Assembly: GCA_003448875.1 (NCBI GenBank)
Contig: DLXG01000106.1
Coordinates: 1-16,802 of the forward strand
Source: Anaerolineaceae bacterium
GTDB lineage: Bacteria; Chloroflexota; Anaerolineae; Anaerolineales; Anaerolineaceae
Length of the DNA: 16,802 bases
Reading direction: 5' to 3'
The translations under genes and the position numbers were made by a program. This document shows, piece after piece, positions 1 through 6,712 of this stretch. Each line of letters begins with the position of its first letter. The stretch's first letter is position 1. The notes beneath the pieces were generated by a model. That model saw nothing but the letters and a program-made list of their open reading frames with translations, was not told where the DNA came from and did no database searches.

Positions 1-296
1 CACGGTGATGGGGGGTGACTCAAGGCAAGGATATAGGCAAGGTGGGTAAATAGAAAAGATGACAGTCCTGCCATGAAGAAGCGCGGCGGAAGGAGCAGGA
101 AAACATCTCCCGCCAGTGAAAAGAGCAAACCCACCCCAAATAAGAGTGAAACGAGCCAGCCGCCCGAATAGGTGTAGGCAGCGATCAGACAGAGCATGGC
201 ACCGGTTTTGGTCAACCAGCGCCAGCGGAGTTTTTGAAAATACACCGCCAGCCAGTCCAGTATTGCAAAAATCAGTGCGGCGGCAAACCAGCCCAT
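1..296 (-). CDS. YhhN/TMEM86-family membrane protein (partial, 3' end outside the window)
   Basis: The first 98 codons of a minus-strand gene are visible; the rest lies beyond base 1. The start is ATG at 296-294, one base after the Era stop codon (stop 300-298), so translation is probably coupled to era. The protein is strongly hydrophobic, with membrane segments at about residues 2-20, 32-42, 45-70 and 76-93. The stretch around residues 57-95 (LLFSLAGDVFLLLP, then FFMAGLSSFLFTHLAYIL) carries the Gly-Asp and 'GL..FL..HL.Y' pattern of the YhhN family. Animal TMEM86 members of that family are lysoplasmalogenases; the bacterial role is less clear. The family call is fairly secure, the enzymatic activity is not. 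Confidence 0.75.
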   Translation of the reverse strand, partial: MGWFAAALIFAILDWLAVYFQKLRWRWLTKTGAMLCLIAAYTYSGGWLVSLLFGVGLLFSLAGDVFLLLPPRFFMAGLSSFLFTHLAYILALSHPPSP

Positions 297-297
297 T

Positions 298-1218
298 TCA
301 GTCTTTCTTGCGGTAATAACCCAGCCAGCGCAGGGCATCCGGTTTGTTGCGCCAGTTTGGGTTGACCTTGACTTTCAATTCGAGGAAAACCCGCCTGCCG
401 CTCATCGCTTCAATTTCCTGACGGGCGCTGCTGCCAATTTTCTTGAGCATTTCGCCGCCTTTGCCGATCACAATGCCTTTATGGGATTCGCGCTCTACGA
501 ACAGGGTCGCATGAATATAGGCTCCCTCTTCGCCACGCTCGGTGAATTCATCAATGCGTACGGCGATGGCATGGGGAACTTCATCGCGCAGGTGAAGCAG
601 GGCTGCTTCACGGATCAGGTCAGCGGCGATCTCTCTTTCGTATAAATCCGTGATCTGGTCGGGATCGAACAACGCCTCACCCGGCGGTAGGCGGTCAATC
701 AGGGCTTGCATGAGTTCATCACGTCCGTCACCGCGCGTGGCGGAAAACGGAATCACCTGCTCAAAAGGGTAAAGTGATTGATATTGTTGCGTGCGTTCGC
801 TGAGCAAATCTTTGTTGAGCAGGTCAATCTTGTTCAGACCAAGCAAAACGGGCGGCAAATCGTTCATGGTCTTCAAGCGCTCGGCAATACGGAGATCTTC
901 GGGAGTCGGTGAAACCGAAGCATCTACCAGCCACAAAATGACATCCGCATCTTTCAACGCATCTTCGGCGACCTGATTCATGTACTCGCCCAGTTTATGC
1001 ACCGGTTTGTGCATGCCGGGAGTGTCCATAAAGACCAGTTGGGCTTGCGGCAGGGTTAAGATACCCAGTTGGCGCTGGCGGGTGGTTTGCGGGCGGGGTG
1101 AAACTGCCGCGATTTTTTGCCCCATCAATGCGTTCATAAGGGTGGATTTACCGACATTTGGACGCCCGATCAATGCAATGTAACCAGCCCGAAAGGACGT
1201 TGGCGGAGTATCACTCAT
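298..1218 (-). CDS. era: GTPase Era, ribosome biogenesis factor
   Basis: Era is an essential GTPase that binds the 3' end of 16S rRNA and helps mature the 30S subunit at the inner face of the membrane. At 306 aa it has the usual length. G1 is GRPNVGKST at residues 18-26, the G2 region has PQTTR at 43-47, G3 is DTPG at 65-68, G4 is NKID at 129-132 and G5 is SATRG at 159-163. The C-terminal KH RNA-binding domain has its GKGG loop at 252-255. All key residues are present. The ATG at 1218 lies inside the last codons of the upstream transporter gene (8-nt overlap, ATGAGTGA), and the downstream yhhN-like gene begins 1 nt after the stop. Era is therefore probably expressed from the long minus-strand transcript. 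I saw no separate promoter. Confidence 0.98.
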   Translation of the reverse strand: MSDTPPTSFRAGYIALIGRPNVGKSTLMNALMGQKIAAVSPRPQTTRQRQLGILTLPQAQLVFMDTPGMHKPVHKLGEYMNQVAEDALKDADVILWLVDASVSPTPEDLRIAERLKTMNDLPPVLLGLNKIDLLNKDLLSERTQQYQSLYPFEQVIPFSATRGDGRDELMQALIDRLPPGEALFDPDQITDLYEREIAADLIREAALLHLRDEVPHAIAVRIDEFTERGEEGAYIHATLFVERESHKGIVIGKGGEMLKKIGSSARQEIEAMSGRRVFLELKVKVNPNWRNKPDALRWLGYYRKKD

Positions 1219-2116
1219 TTTGAATCACCTCCGTAGGGGTCTTTTTGAAGTTGATTCGTGAATTGACGACTGCCACGCCGCTGATGATCAAACCGCCGCC
1301 GAGCAGAATACGCCAGTCCAAACTTTCCTGTAAAAAGACCACCCCTAAAATTACCCCGACCAATGGAAAGAGATAAGTCACCAGTGTGGTTCGGGTTGGC
1401 CCCACCTCTTTCAATAAACCATAGTATAGCACAGTGCCGATGCAGGTTGCCATAATGCCAAGCCAGAGGATTGCCAGCCAGGTCATTGGCAGACGCGGCA
1501 GGTTCGGGCTGCCTTCCAGGCCAAAAGCCAGTCCCCACACCGTCAGGTTGGCGAAAAAGTTCTGCCCCAAAGCCTGCACCACCGGCGCCAGTTGAAAGGT
1601 GCGCCGGCGGGCGAAAATGATGGCGATAGAATAGGACAAGGAAGCAGCCAGTACGCCGATCTGCCCCCAGCGCTGGTCGGTCATCGCACCGCCCAATTCA
1701 TCCCAAACCAGCACCACCACACCGGCAAAACCGGCCAGTAGCCCCAGCGCTTTGGGCAGGCTGATGCGGTCATCCTGTACAAAAATTTGTGCCAGCAGCA
1801 TGGTGAAAAGCGGGGCGGTTGAATTAAGAATGGCAGCCATACCGGAGGTCACATGCTGTTCGCTCCACGTAATCAACAGGAAGGGCAGGGCAATGTTAAA
1901 AATTCCCAAAACCAGAAAATCCCAGCCATTGGAAAGGCTCGGTAAGCGCGGGCGGGTGAAAACCAGCAAAATAATCAATCCCGTCAGAGCCACACTGAGC
2001 CGCAAGGCGGTGAAAGTGAGGGGGCTCAATTCTTCCAGACCAATTTTGATCCAGAGAAATGTGGCACCCCACACCACCCCGAGGTAAATGAACTTAAACC
2101 ATGATCTCAGGGACAC
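1211..2116 (-). CDS. EamA/DMT-superfamily transporter
   Basis: This 301-aa integral membrane protein has about ten hydrophobic segments in two homologous halves (roughly residues 8-140 and 152-290), the arrangement of EamA/RhaT-type drug/metabolite transporters. The first half begins with YLGVVWGATFLWIKIGLE and the second contains GPTRTTLVTYLFPLVGVILG, both typical of the family. Substrates in this family range from amino acids to small metabolites, and nothing here fixes one. The start is a GTG at 2116; upstream there is only a weak purine-rich GAGAA. It lies 11 nt after the stop of the ABC permease gene, and its 3' end overlaps era by 8 nt, so it sits in the middle of one transcription unit. 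Confidence 0.9.
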   Translation of the reverse strand: MSLRSWFKFIYLGVVWGATFLWIKIGLEELSPLTFTALRLSVALTGLIILLVFTRPRLPSLSNGWDFLVLGIFNIALPFLLITWSEQHVTSGMAAILNSTAPLFTMLLAQIFVQDDRISLPKALGLLAGFAGVVVLVWDELGGAMTDQRWGQIGVLAASLSYSIAIIFARRRTFQLAPVVQALGQNFFANLTVWGLAFGLEGSPNLPRLPMTWLAILWLGIMATCIGTVLYYGLLKEVGPTRTTLVTYLFPLVGVILGVVFLQESLDWRILLGGGLIISGVAVVNSRINFKKTPTEVIQNE

Positions 2117-2127
2117 GAGATTGTTTC

Positions 2128-2997
2128 TCAGTAGTTGGTGGTCTGGTCAATCAACCCTCTTTCACGGGCTTGATGATCACAAAAGCGGAAGATGAATATG
2201 CTGGCAATGCCAAATATAAGGGATGAGCCGATCAAGATGAGCAGCAGGTGACCGTTGCTTAAGGCTGTGAAGGTTGGAAAGGCCTCGGCCACCGTTCCCA
2301 CCAGCGAGCGGCGAATCAATTCCAGCCAGTAGGTTATGGGCAGGAAATATCCCACCGGTCTCAGCCAGGCTGGCAGCACTTCCAGCGGAAAAATGGCACC
2401 GGTAAAAAGGAACAGTCCACCGGCTACCACGTCCCCGATGTAATACGAGTGACGCGCGGTTCTCAAAGTGATGCCGGCCAGAATCAGACCACTGACTGCC
2501 AGCATGACGATGCCTGAAACAAGGGCTATCAGGAAGAGTGGCCAGTTCACCCGTGACCAGTCCAGCGGGACATTCAGGAACAGGACTCCGGCAGCAATGG
2601 TGATGACCACACCGAAAGTGCCCACAATAAACTTGGCAACTGCCCGCCCGAACAGGTAGAAGGGAATGTTCACCGGCGCGGTGTAGATGTATTTGAGCGT
2701 GCGGTAGTGCTCGCGGTCATCGATGATAGTCCACGAAACGCCGGTCAGCACAGCCGGTACATACTGGTAAAAGGCGTTGCCAAGGTAGAGGTATGCAAAT
2801 ACAGGGGAGCCGAAATTGCCCTGAGTAACGATAGAATACATCAGCACCAGAATGGCTGCCCCGGCCACTGGTTTGATGATGGAGTAGGTGGCAAACAGAA
2901 ACGGGTCAGTCCAGTTGGATTCGATTTGCCAGCCCAGCCATGAGGCGGTCAGAAATGAACGCAGATTGACGGATTTTTGCATGGCAGCACCTTTCAT
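2128..2997 (-). CDS. ABC-2 type transporter permease
   Basis: This membrane subunit belongs to a two-permease ABC exporter. It has about six hydrophobic segments, a pre-membrane helix (residues 15-30) and the cytoplasmic coupling stretch DDREHYRTLKYIYTAP near residues 92-107, which corresponds to the conserved 'E...GT...l...P' element of ABC-2 permeases. The ATG at 2997 overlaps the upstream permease stop as ATGA. A second ATG at 2982 (residue 6) lies just behind AAAGGTG, a better ribosome-binding site, so the mature start may be five codons further in. It is encoded directly after its probable partner permease and the ATPase. The substrate is unknown; the nearest general types are the daunorubicin/polysaccharide-export families. 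Confidence 0.88.
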   Translation of the reverse strand: MKGAAMQKSVNLRSFLTASWLGWQIESNWTDPFLFATYSIIKPVAGAAILVLMYSIVTQGNFGSPVFAYLYLGNAFYQYVPAVLTGVSWTIIDDREHYRTLKYIYTAPVNIPFYLFGRAVAKFIVGTFGVVITIAAGVLFLNVPLDWSRVNWPLFLIALVSGIVMLAVSGLILAGITLRTARHSYYIGDVVAGGLFLFTGAIFPLEVLPAWLRPVGYFLPITYWLELIRRSLVGTVAEAFPTFTALSNGHLLLILIGSSLIFGIASIFIFRFCDHQARERGLIDQTTNY

Positions 2998-3839
2998 CGG
3001 CGGTTTTCGGTCAGGCGGCCCTCCCGCACGGCCAGCCGCTCTACATACGCCAGCAGGTAACGGGCACTCGTCACAAAGACCACCGAAAGTATGATCAGGA
3101 TGAGGATTTCAGTCTCCACACTCAAAAAGCCTAGGGTTGGGCCGCTGGCAAACACCAGCTGGCGCATGGCATCCAGCCCAAGCGTGAGCGGGATAACCGA
3201 TGCGGCTGCTGCCGCCCAGAAACCCAGATTCTTAACCGGGAAGTACATGCCGGAAACCAGATAGACCGGTTCCATGGCCAGATTAGCGAGGTGCCAGGCT
3301 TCGCGGCTGAGCAGTAAAAAAACGGAAGCACTCATCATGCCCAAACCGTAGAGGGCAACCATACTGAGTGAAAACACGGCAATCAACTGCCAGAAGGACG
3401 ATACTGCGTAGGTAACATTGAAGATCAAACTGCCAACGGCAATGATGGCGATGGCACGCAGCAGGGTGGCAAACAGACCGCCGACTGCCATGCCGAGCAG
3501 GATGGCCATCATCGGCGCGGGGGAGATGATATACAATGCCAGATTACCCTGTTCCTTCTCCCAATACAACTGGCTGGACATGCTCCAGAGTACATTCATC
3601 CAAAAGGCGGTCATCGCACCGCCGACCACAACAAAACCGACGTAGTCCTCCGGCGCGCCGATAGCGCGATAGACAAACACATAAGCCGCCACACTCAGTA
3701 ACGGCAGGAACACATCGAAGAACAGCCACGAGCGTTCGCGCTGCATCCCCACCACCCGCGGATAAGAACGCCCGATGACGGTCATCAGGAATAATTGCCA
3801 GCCGCTGCGTTTTATTTCAATCGGCGGGAACTGCGACAT
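2994..3839 (-). CDS. ABC-2 type transporter permease
   Basis: I chose ATG 3839 (281 aa) because a strong GGAGGTG lies 5-6 nt upstream; the longer open frame upstream has no ribosome-binding site and lies within the ATPase gene. An N-terminal cytoplasmic stretch with an amphipathic helix is followed by about six membrane segments (near residues 40-60, 66-88, 110-135, 140-160, 165-185 and 245-268). The coupling element EKEQGNLALYIISP is at 94-107. The first 23 nt overlap the 3' end of the ATPase gene and the last four overlap the next permease. The two unlike permeases probably form a heterodimer energised by the upstream ATPase. Confidence 0.88.
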   Translation of the reverse strand: MSQFPPIEIKRSGWQLFLMTVIGRSYPRVVGMQRERSWLFFDVFLPLLSVAAYVFVYRAIGAPEDYVGFVVVGGAMTAFWMNVLWSMSSQLYWEKEQGNLALYIISPAPMMAILLGMAVGGLFATLLRAIAIIAVGSLIFNVTYAVSSFWQLIAVFSLSMVALYGLGMMSASVFLLLSREAWHLANLAMEPVYLVSGMYFPVKNLGFWAAAAASVIPLTLGLDAMRQLVFASGPTLGFLSVETEILILIILSVVFVTSARYLLAYVERLAVREGRLTENRR

Positions 3840-4836
3840 TCTCCACCTCCTCCATGCGCTGCCCGACCAGTTGAACAAAAACATCCTCGAGGGTGGGTTC
3901 GCGTTTTTCAAGCCGTAAAATACGGGCGGACTGGGCGGTCAGCTCGTTGATCACCTCTGAAAGTACCGCTTCCTCTTCCAGGGTAATATCCAGCCGCAGC
4001 GAATCTTCTTCCGGTGATTGATGAAAATGCTTGACACCGTTGATTTGAAGGAAGGCGAAATCCTCCAGCAGGTGGGGGGCAACCACCCAGACCTGAAAGA
4101 AGACTTCGTGACGCAGGTTTTGCTTGAGGTGGGCGGGGGTATCACAGGCCAGTACCCGCCCTTGATTGATGATGGCAACCCGGTCGCACAATTCATCGGC
4201 TTCGACCATATAGTGTGTGGTCAACAGTAGCGTGCGGTGCGGGTTTTCGTCCATCCAGCGGCGGATGAATGAGCGCACATCCCGCGATGCGCCTACATCC
4301 AGTCCCAGGGTTGGCTCATCTAAAAAGAGAACCTCCGGATCGGTAAGAAAACCGCGGATGATGTTCATCTTCTGGCGCAGGCCGGTGGAGAGGTCAGAGG
4401 ATTTGGTGTTGAGCCGGTCGGCGATACCGACAATTTCAGCCAGTTTTTTGATACGCCGGTTGGCTTCGGCGCTGGGGATGCCGTAAAACTGGGCGAACAT
4501 CCACAGGTTTTCGCGCACGGTCAGCAGGCCGTAACCGGAAGTTTCTCCGCCGGAGACCATGTTGATGCGTTTGCGTACCTCGGCCGGCTGTCGGGTTACA
4601 TCCAAGCCGGCCACCCAGGCTTTTCCGCTGGTGGGGGCCAGCAGGGTAGTCAGAATTTTGATGAGGGTTGTTTTACCGGCTCCGTTCGGGCCGAGCAAAC
4701 CAAACAGTTCGCCTTCGCGAATTTCGAGGTTGACATTTTCGAGGGCAACCAGTTCGCGCTGTTTTTCTTTGCGGTTGTTGCGGATTTTGTAAATACGTCC
4801 CAGATTTTCGGTTTTGACGGCAAGTGGATGACTCAT
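3817..4836 (-). CDS. ABC exporter ATP-binding protein
   Basis: This 339-aa nucleotide-binding subunit is of the DrrA/CcmA-like exporter class. Walker A is GPNGAGKT (residues 49-56), the signature is LSTGLRQKM (149-157), Walker B is VLFLDEPT (169-176) and the switch His is H208 in LLTTHY. The Q-loop is odd: where a Gln normally precedes the 'LTVRENL' helix, the sequence reads MVSGGETSGYGLLTVRENL (93-111), with Gly/Glu and no Gln. The signature has Thr instead of the first Gly. About 110 residues follow the ATPase core, as is common in this class. ATG 4836 has GGAGA eight bases upstream. It is the first gene of the long minus-strand run and overlaps the next gene by 23 nt. Confidence 0.93.
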   Translation of the reverse strand: MSHPLAVKTENLGRIYKIRNNRKEKQRELVALENVNLEIREGELFGLLGPNGAGKTTLIKILTTLLAPTSGKAWVAGLDVTRQPAEVRKRINMVSGGETSGYGLLTVRENLWMFAQFYGIPSAEANRRIKKLAEIVGIADRLNTKSSDLSTGLRQKMNIIRGFLTDPEVLFLDEPTLGLDVGASRDVRSFIRRWMDENPHRTLLLTTHYMVEADELCDRVAIINQGRVLACDTPAHLKQNLRHEVFFQVWVVAPHLLEDFAFLQINGVKHFHQSPEEDSLRLDITLEEEAVLSEVINELTAQSARILRLEKREPTLEDVFVQLVGQRMEEVENVAVPAD

Positions 4837-4884
4837 GGGATTGTCTCCTATTCAGACCAGTTTCGTTAAGTACTTGTAAGGCTA

Positions 4885-4913
4885 GCGTAGGTCAAGCGTA
4901 GGAATTGCGTCAA
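4885..4913. repeat. Three 11-bp-phased direct repeats upstream of the ABC exporter operon
   Basis: On the plus strand GCGTAGG occurs at 4885-4891 and 4896-4902, followed by GCGTCAA at 4907-4913; the starts are exactly 11 bp apart, one helical turn. Read on the minus strand, the copies place TTGACC (4895-4890) and TTGACG (4913-4908), both good -35 hexamers, about 55-75 nt upstream of the ATPase start. No convincing -10 partner is present (the best is TACTTA at 4872-4867). Phased direct repeats next to a -35 with a poor -10 are typical of activator sites, for example OmpR/PhoB-family regulators. The regulator is unknown. Confidence 0.45.
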
Positions 4914-4977
4914 GCAGTGGAACAAAGTTTCCTGTATTATTGTAATCGAAAAGGGCGACTTCTCTTCTTCTCCTCCT

Positions 4978-5013
4978 TAAAAAGCGTGCCGGGGTCGGCG
5001 TCCCCGGCACGCT
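4978..5013 (-). terminator. Rho-independent terminator facing the minus strand, with no intact gene before it
   Basis: A perfect 12-bp stem (AGCGTGCCGGGG 4983-4994 with CCCCGGCACGCT 5002-5013) closes a 7-nt loop. On the minus strand it is followed by TTTTT. It would stop leftward transcription before the ABC exporter operon. No intact minus-strand gene ends here. Confidence 0.75.
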
Positions 5014-5096
5014 GTGATTCTAACATAAAAACAGAACTGAATCGGGGACATCCTTCGCGATTGTAACTTCCACATAATTTGGGAACATATCGGTTT

Positions 5097-5276
5097 TTAT
5101 AAAGTTTCGTTTGTCATCAAATGTGATATATTTATAAAAATTATCAACCATAACCAATCAGTATCATCCAGCGGTGGGTGCGGGTCGAGCAGAATGAATT
5201 GCTCCTCAAAATGCCCGCTAAAAGTGAGGTTGAATCTGCCGGTTTGTAAATATCTAAAGACGGCCTCTCGCCTTTA
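5097..5276 (-). pseudogene. Possible decayed coding fragment
   Basis: Between in-frame stops at 5276-5274 and 5099-5097 the minus strand has a 58-codon open stretch without a usable start codon near its beginning. Its first 40 codons translate to a protein-like segment (EAVFRYLQTGRFNLTF, then GHFEEQFILLDPHPPLDDTDW) with ordinary bacterial codon choice; after that the sequence turns AT-rich. The strong minus-strand terminator at 4978-5013 lies downstream. This would fit a relic of a lost minus-strand gene, but I do not recognise the family and chance cannot be excluded. Confidence 0.25.
5111..5138 (+). promoter_or_regulatory. Sigma-70-type promoter for the membrane-protein gene
   Basis: TTGTCA (5111-5116) and TATAAA (5133-5138) are separated by 16 bp; each hexamer matches the consensus at five of six positions. 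The predicted start is near 5145, giving a leader of about 160 nt before the ATG at 5307. Confidence 0.55.
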
Positions 5277-5279
5277 GAT
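5252..5279 (+). other. Leader hairpin upstream of the membrane-protein gene
   Basis: ATCTAAAG (5252-5259) pairs with CTTTAGAT (5272-5279), and CGG/TCG can add pairs inside after one mismatch. It sits in the predicted leader, about 27 nt before the start codon and just before the GGGGAGGG ribosome-binding site. The T-rich run after it (TTGTTTCTTTG) is weak for a terminator. It may be a structured leader element or an mRNA-stabilising hairpin. Confidence 0.4.
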
Positions 5280-5306
5280 TGTTTCTTTGTCCTGGGGAGG
5301 GAAGAA

Positions 5307-6200
5307 ATGAAACAAGGAATGGGAGAGGAACATCTCAAAGATTTTTTCGTTTTTGCGGGGAAGGTCATTGTCGTCCATACGGTTACCTATTTTTTGTTTG
5401 GCATGATCATGTCAAACGTGTTCGACTATGGCAACATCTTTCAGCAGGAAATCATTCGAGATTTTATGCGCCCGATTGAATCAACTTCTGTATTTCTCGG
5501 GCCGCTGCTTCAACCGGTCAGAGGATTATTATTTGCGCTTGGGTTATGGCCACTTCGCAAAACGATTTTTGAAAGCAAGCGAGGATGGCTGGTTTTGTGG
5601 GGCATTTTTGTCATTTTTGGAATTCTGGGTACGCCTGCAGCAGCCCCCTCTTCGCTGGAAGGTGTAATTTATTCTAAATTGCCTCTCTGGTATCACCTGC
5701 TCGGTTTGCCGGAAATTTTATTGCAGACGTTGACTTTCTCAATTGTGCTGGTAGGGTGGGAGAGAAGGCGCTTCCAGGCCGGCCAGCCCCGTAAGGTAAG
5801 TGCTTTACCGGCCGATATCCTGAAGGCGGTGATGCTGGCTTGTTTTGCCTATATGGGGTATGCTGTCGGCAGCATTCTCAGTGCGATTCTTGCCAGAGTG
5901 AATATTGACATGGAATCGGCGGCCGCCGATTGGAAAACCCAGATCATGTTTGTGGTTGCCCTTGTGTTCAATGTAATTTTCATCATCGTTGTTTCCCGAT
6001 GGTGGATGAACCGAAAAATTGCGCTGTGGCAGGTTTTTCTTCTTTTCTGGTTTATTGATACGATAGTACCTTTGGTTTATCAGTTCATCTTCCTCTCGCC
6101 AATGCCGATCCCATTGGCCGTTTTGATCGGCTTCTTCCCGGCGCTGGTGATTACGCTGGGTATGCGGATTGGCTACAAAAGGGAAATACCCGCAGGTTGA
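5307..6200 (+). CDS. Polytopic membrane protein of unknown function
   Basis: I do not recognise a named family in this 297-aa protein. It has about eight hydrophobic segments, near residues 15-37, 61-83, 93-112, 127-151, 172-196, 212-230, 237-263 and 266-287. A short cytoplasmic-looking N terminus precedes the first one, and Arg/Lys-rich patches at 152-163 and 231-237 follow the positive-inside rule. A conserved-looking stretch FMRPIEST...LGPLLQPVRGLLFALGLWPLR (53-84) links segments one and two, and I have an impression of similar hypothetical proteins in other bacteria. The ATG at 5307 follows GGGGAGGG by 6 nt, which makes the start secure. The DUF4180 gene starts 103 nt downstream on the same strand with no terminator visible between them. 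Confidence 0.75.
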   Translation: MKQGMGEEHLKDFFVFAGKVIVVHTVTYFLFGMIMSNVFDYGNIFQQEIIRDFMRPIESTSVFLGPLLQPVRGLLFALGLWPLRKTIFESKRGWLVLWGIFVIFGILGTPAAAPSSLEGVIYSKLPLWYHLLGLPEILLQTLTFSIVLVGWERRRFQAGQPRKVSALPADILKAVMLACFAYMGYAVGSILSAILARVNIDMESAAADWKTQIMFVVALVFNVIFIIVVSRWWMNRKIALWQVFLLFWFIDTIVPLVYQFIFLSPMPIPLAVLIGFFPALVITLGMRIGYKREIPAG

Positions 6201-6303
6201 ACCGAAACGACCTATTGGCTGACGGGGTGGATTTCTTAACCGGATGTTAATGGGTGGATCAACGGATAACTATACAATCTTTGTTCGTTTAGATGAGGAA
6301 AAA

Positions 6304-6663
6304 ATGGAATTGAAAATCATCGAAAAAAATAATCAATGCATTGCGGAAGTTATCTCCGCCGATTTTGTTATTACCACCCCGCAGGACGCTCTCGACCTGA
6401 TTGCGGAAGCGGGTTATTACGAGGCAAGTGGTGTCATTTTGAAAGAAGAAAACTTAACACCGGATTTTTTTGACCTGCGGAGCGGTGTGGCGGGTGAAAT
6501 TTTATTGAAGTTTTCCAATTATAGAGTCAAAATGGCGGTGATCGGTCAATTCGAGAAATACAGTAGCAAAAGTTTGCAGGCATTTATCCGTGAAAGCAAT
6601 CGCGGGAAGGAGATTTTCTTCGTACCGGATCGAGAGATAGCCATAAGCAAAATCACCGGTTAG
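6304..6663 (+). CDS. DUF4180 domain protein
   Basis: I chose ATG 6304 (119 aa) because GATGAGG lies six bases upstream and the domain begins at once with MELKIIEKNN; an upstream in-frame ATG at 6244 adds 20 residues that do not fit the family. The body matches the DUF4180 pattern as I remember it: an N-terminal strand pair, TTPQDALDLIAEAGY, DFFDLRSGVAGEILLKFSNYR (about residues 54-75), KSLQAFIRESNRG and a final FFVPDRE. The protein is small, soluble and lacks a signal peptide. The function of the family is unknown. It follows the unrecognised membrane-protein gene and may share its transcript. Confidence 0.85.
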   Translation: MELKIIEKNNQCIAEVISADFVITTPQDALDLIAEAGYYEASGVILKEENLTPDFFDLRSGVAGEILLKFSNYRVKMAVIGQFEKYSSKSLQAFIRESNRGKEIFFVPDREIAISKITG

Positions 6664-6704
6664 AGAGAACCCTCTTTTCTGTCATGGAAATGAGGATGCT
6701 CTCT
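6662..6704. terminator. Weak hairpin between convergent genes
   Basis: AGAGAG (6662-6667) can pair with CTCTCT (6699-6704), with CTC/GAG inside. It lies exactly between the convergent DUF4180 gene and the ion transporter gene, where a bidirectional terminator is expected, but the stem is short and interrupted and no long T-run follows. Confidence 0.3.
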
Positions 6705-6712
6705 TTCATCCA

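Noticed and set aside
116..316. A plus-strand open frame at the left edge
   Set aside because: It is antisense to the yhhN-like gene and the era end, and its translation is low-complexity Arg/Ser-rich without any family pattern.
5144..5368. A 74-codon minus-strand open frame starting inside the membrane-protein gene
   Set aside because: It starts antisense to a real gene, has no ribosome-binding site and no protein-like pattern. A different frame of the same strand looks more like coding sequence and is reported as a possible relic.
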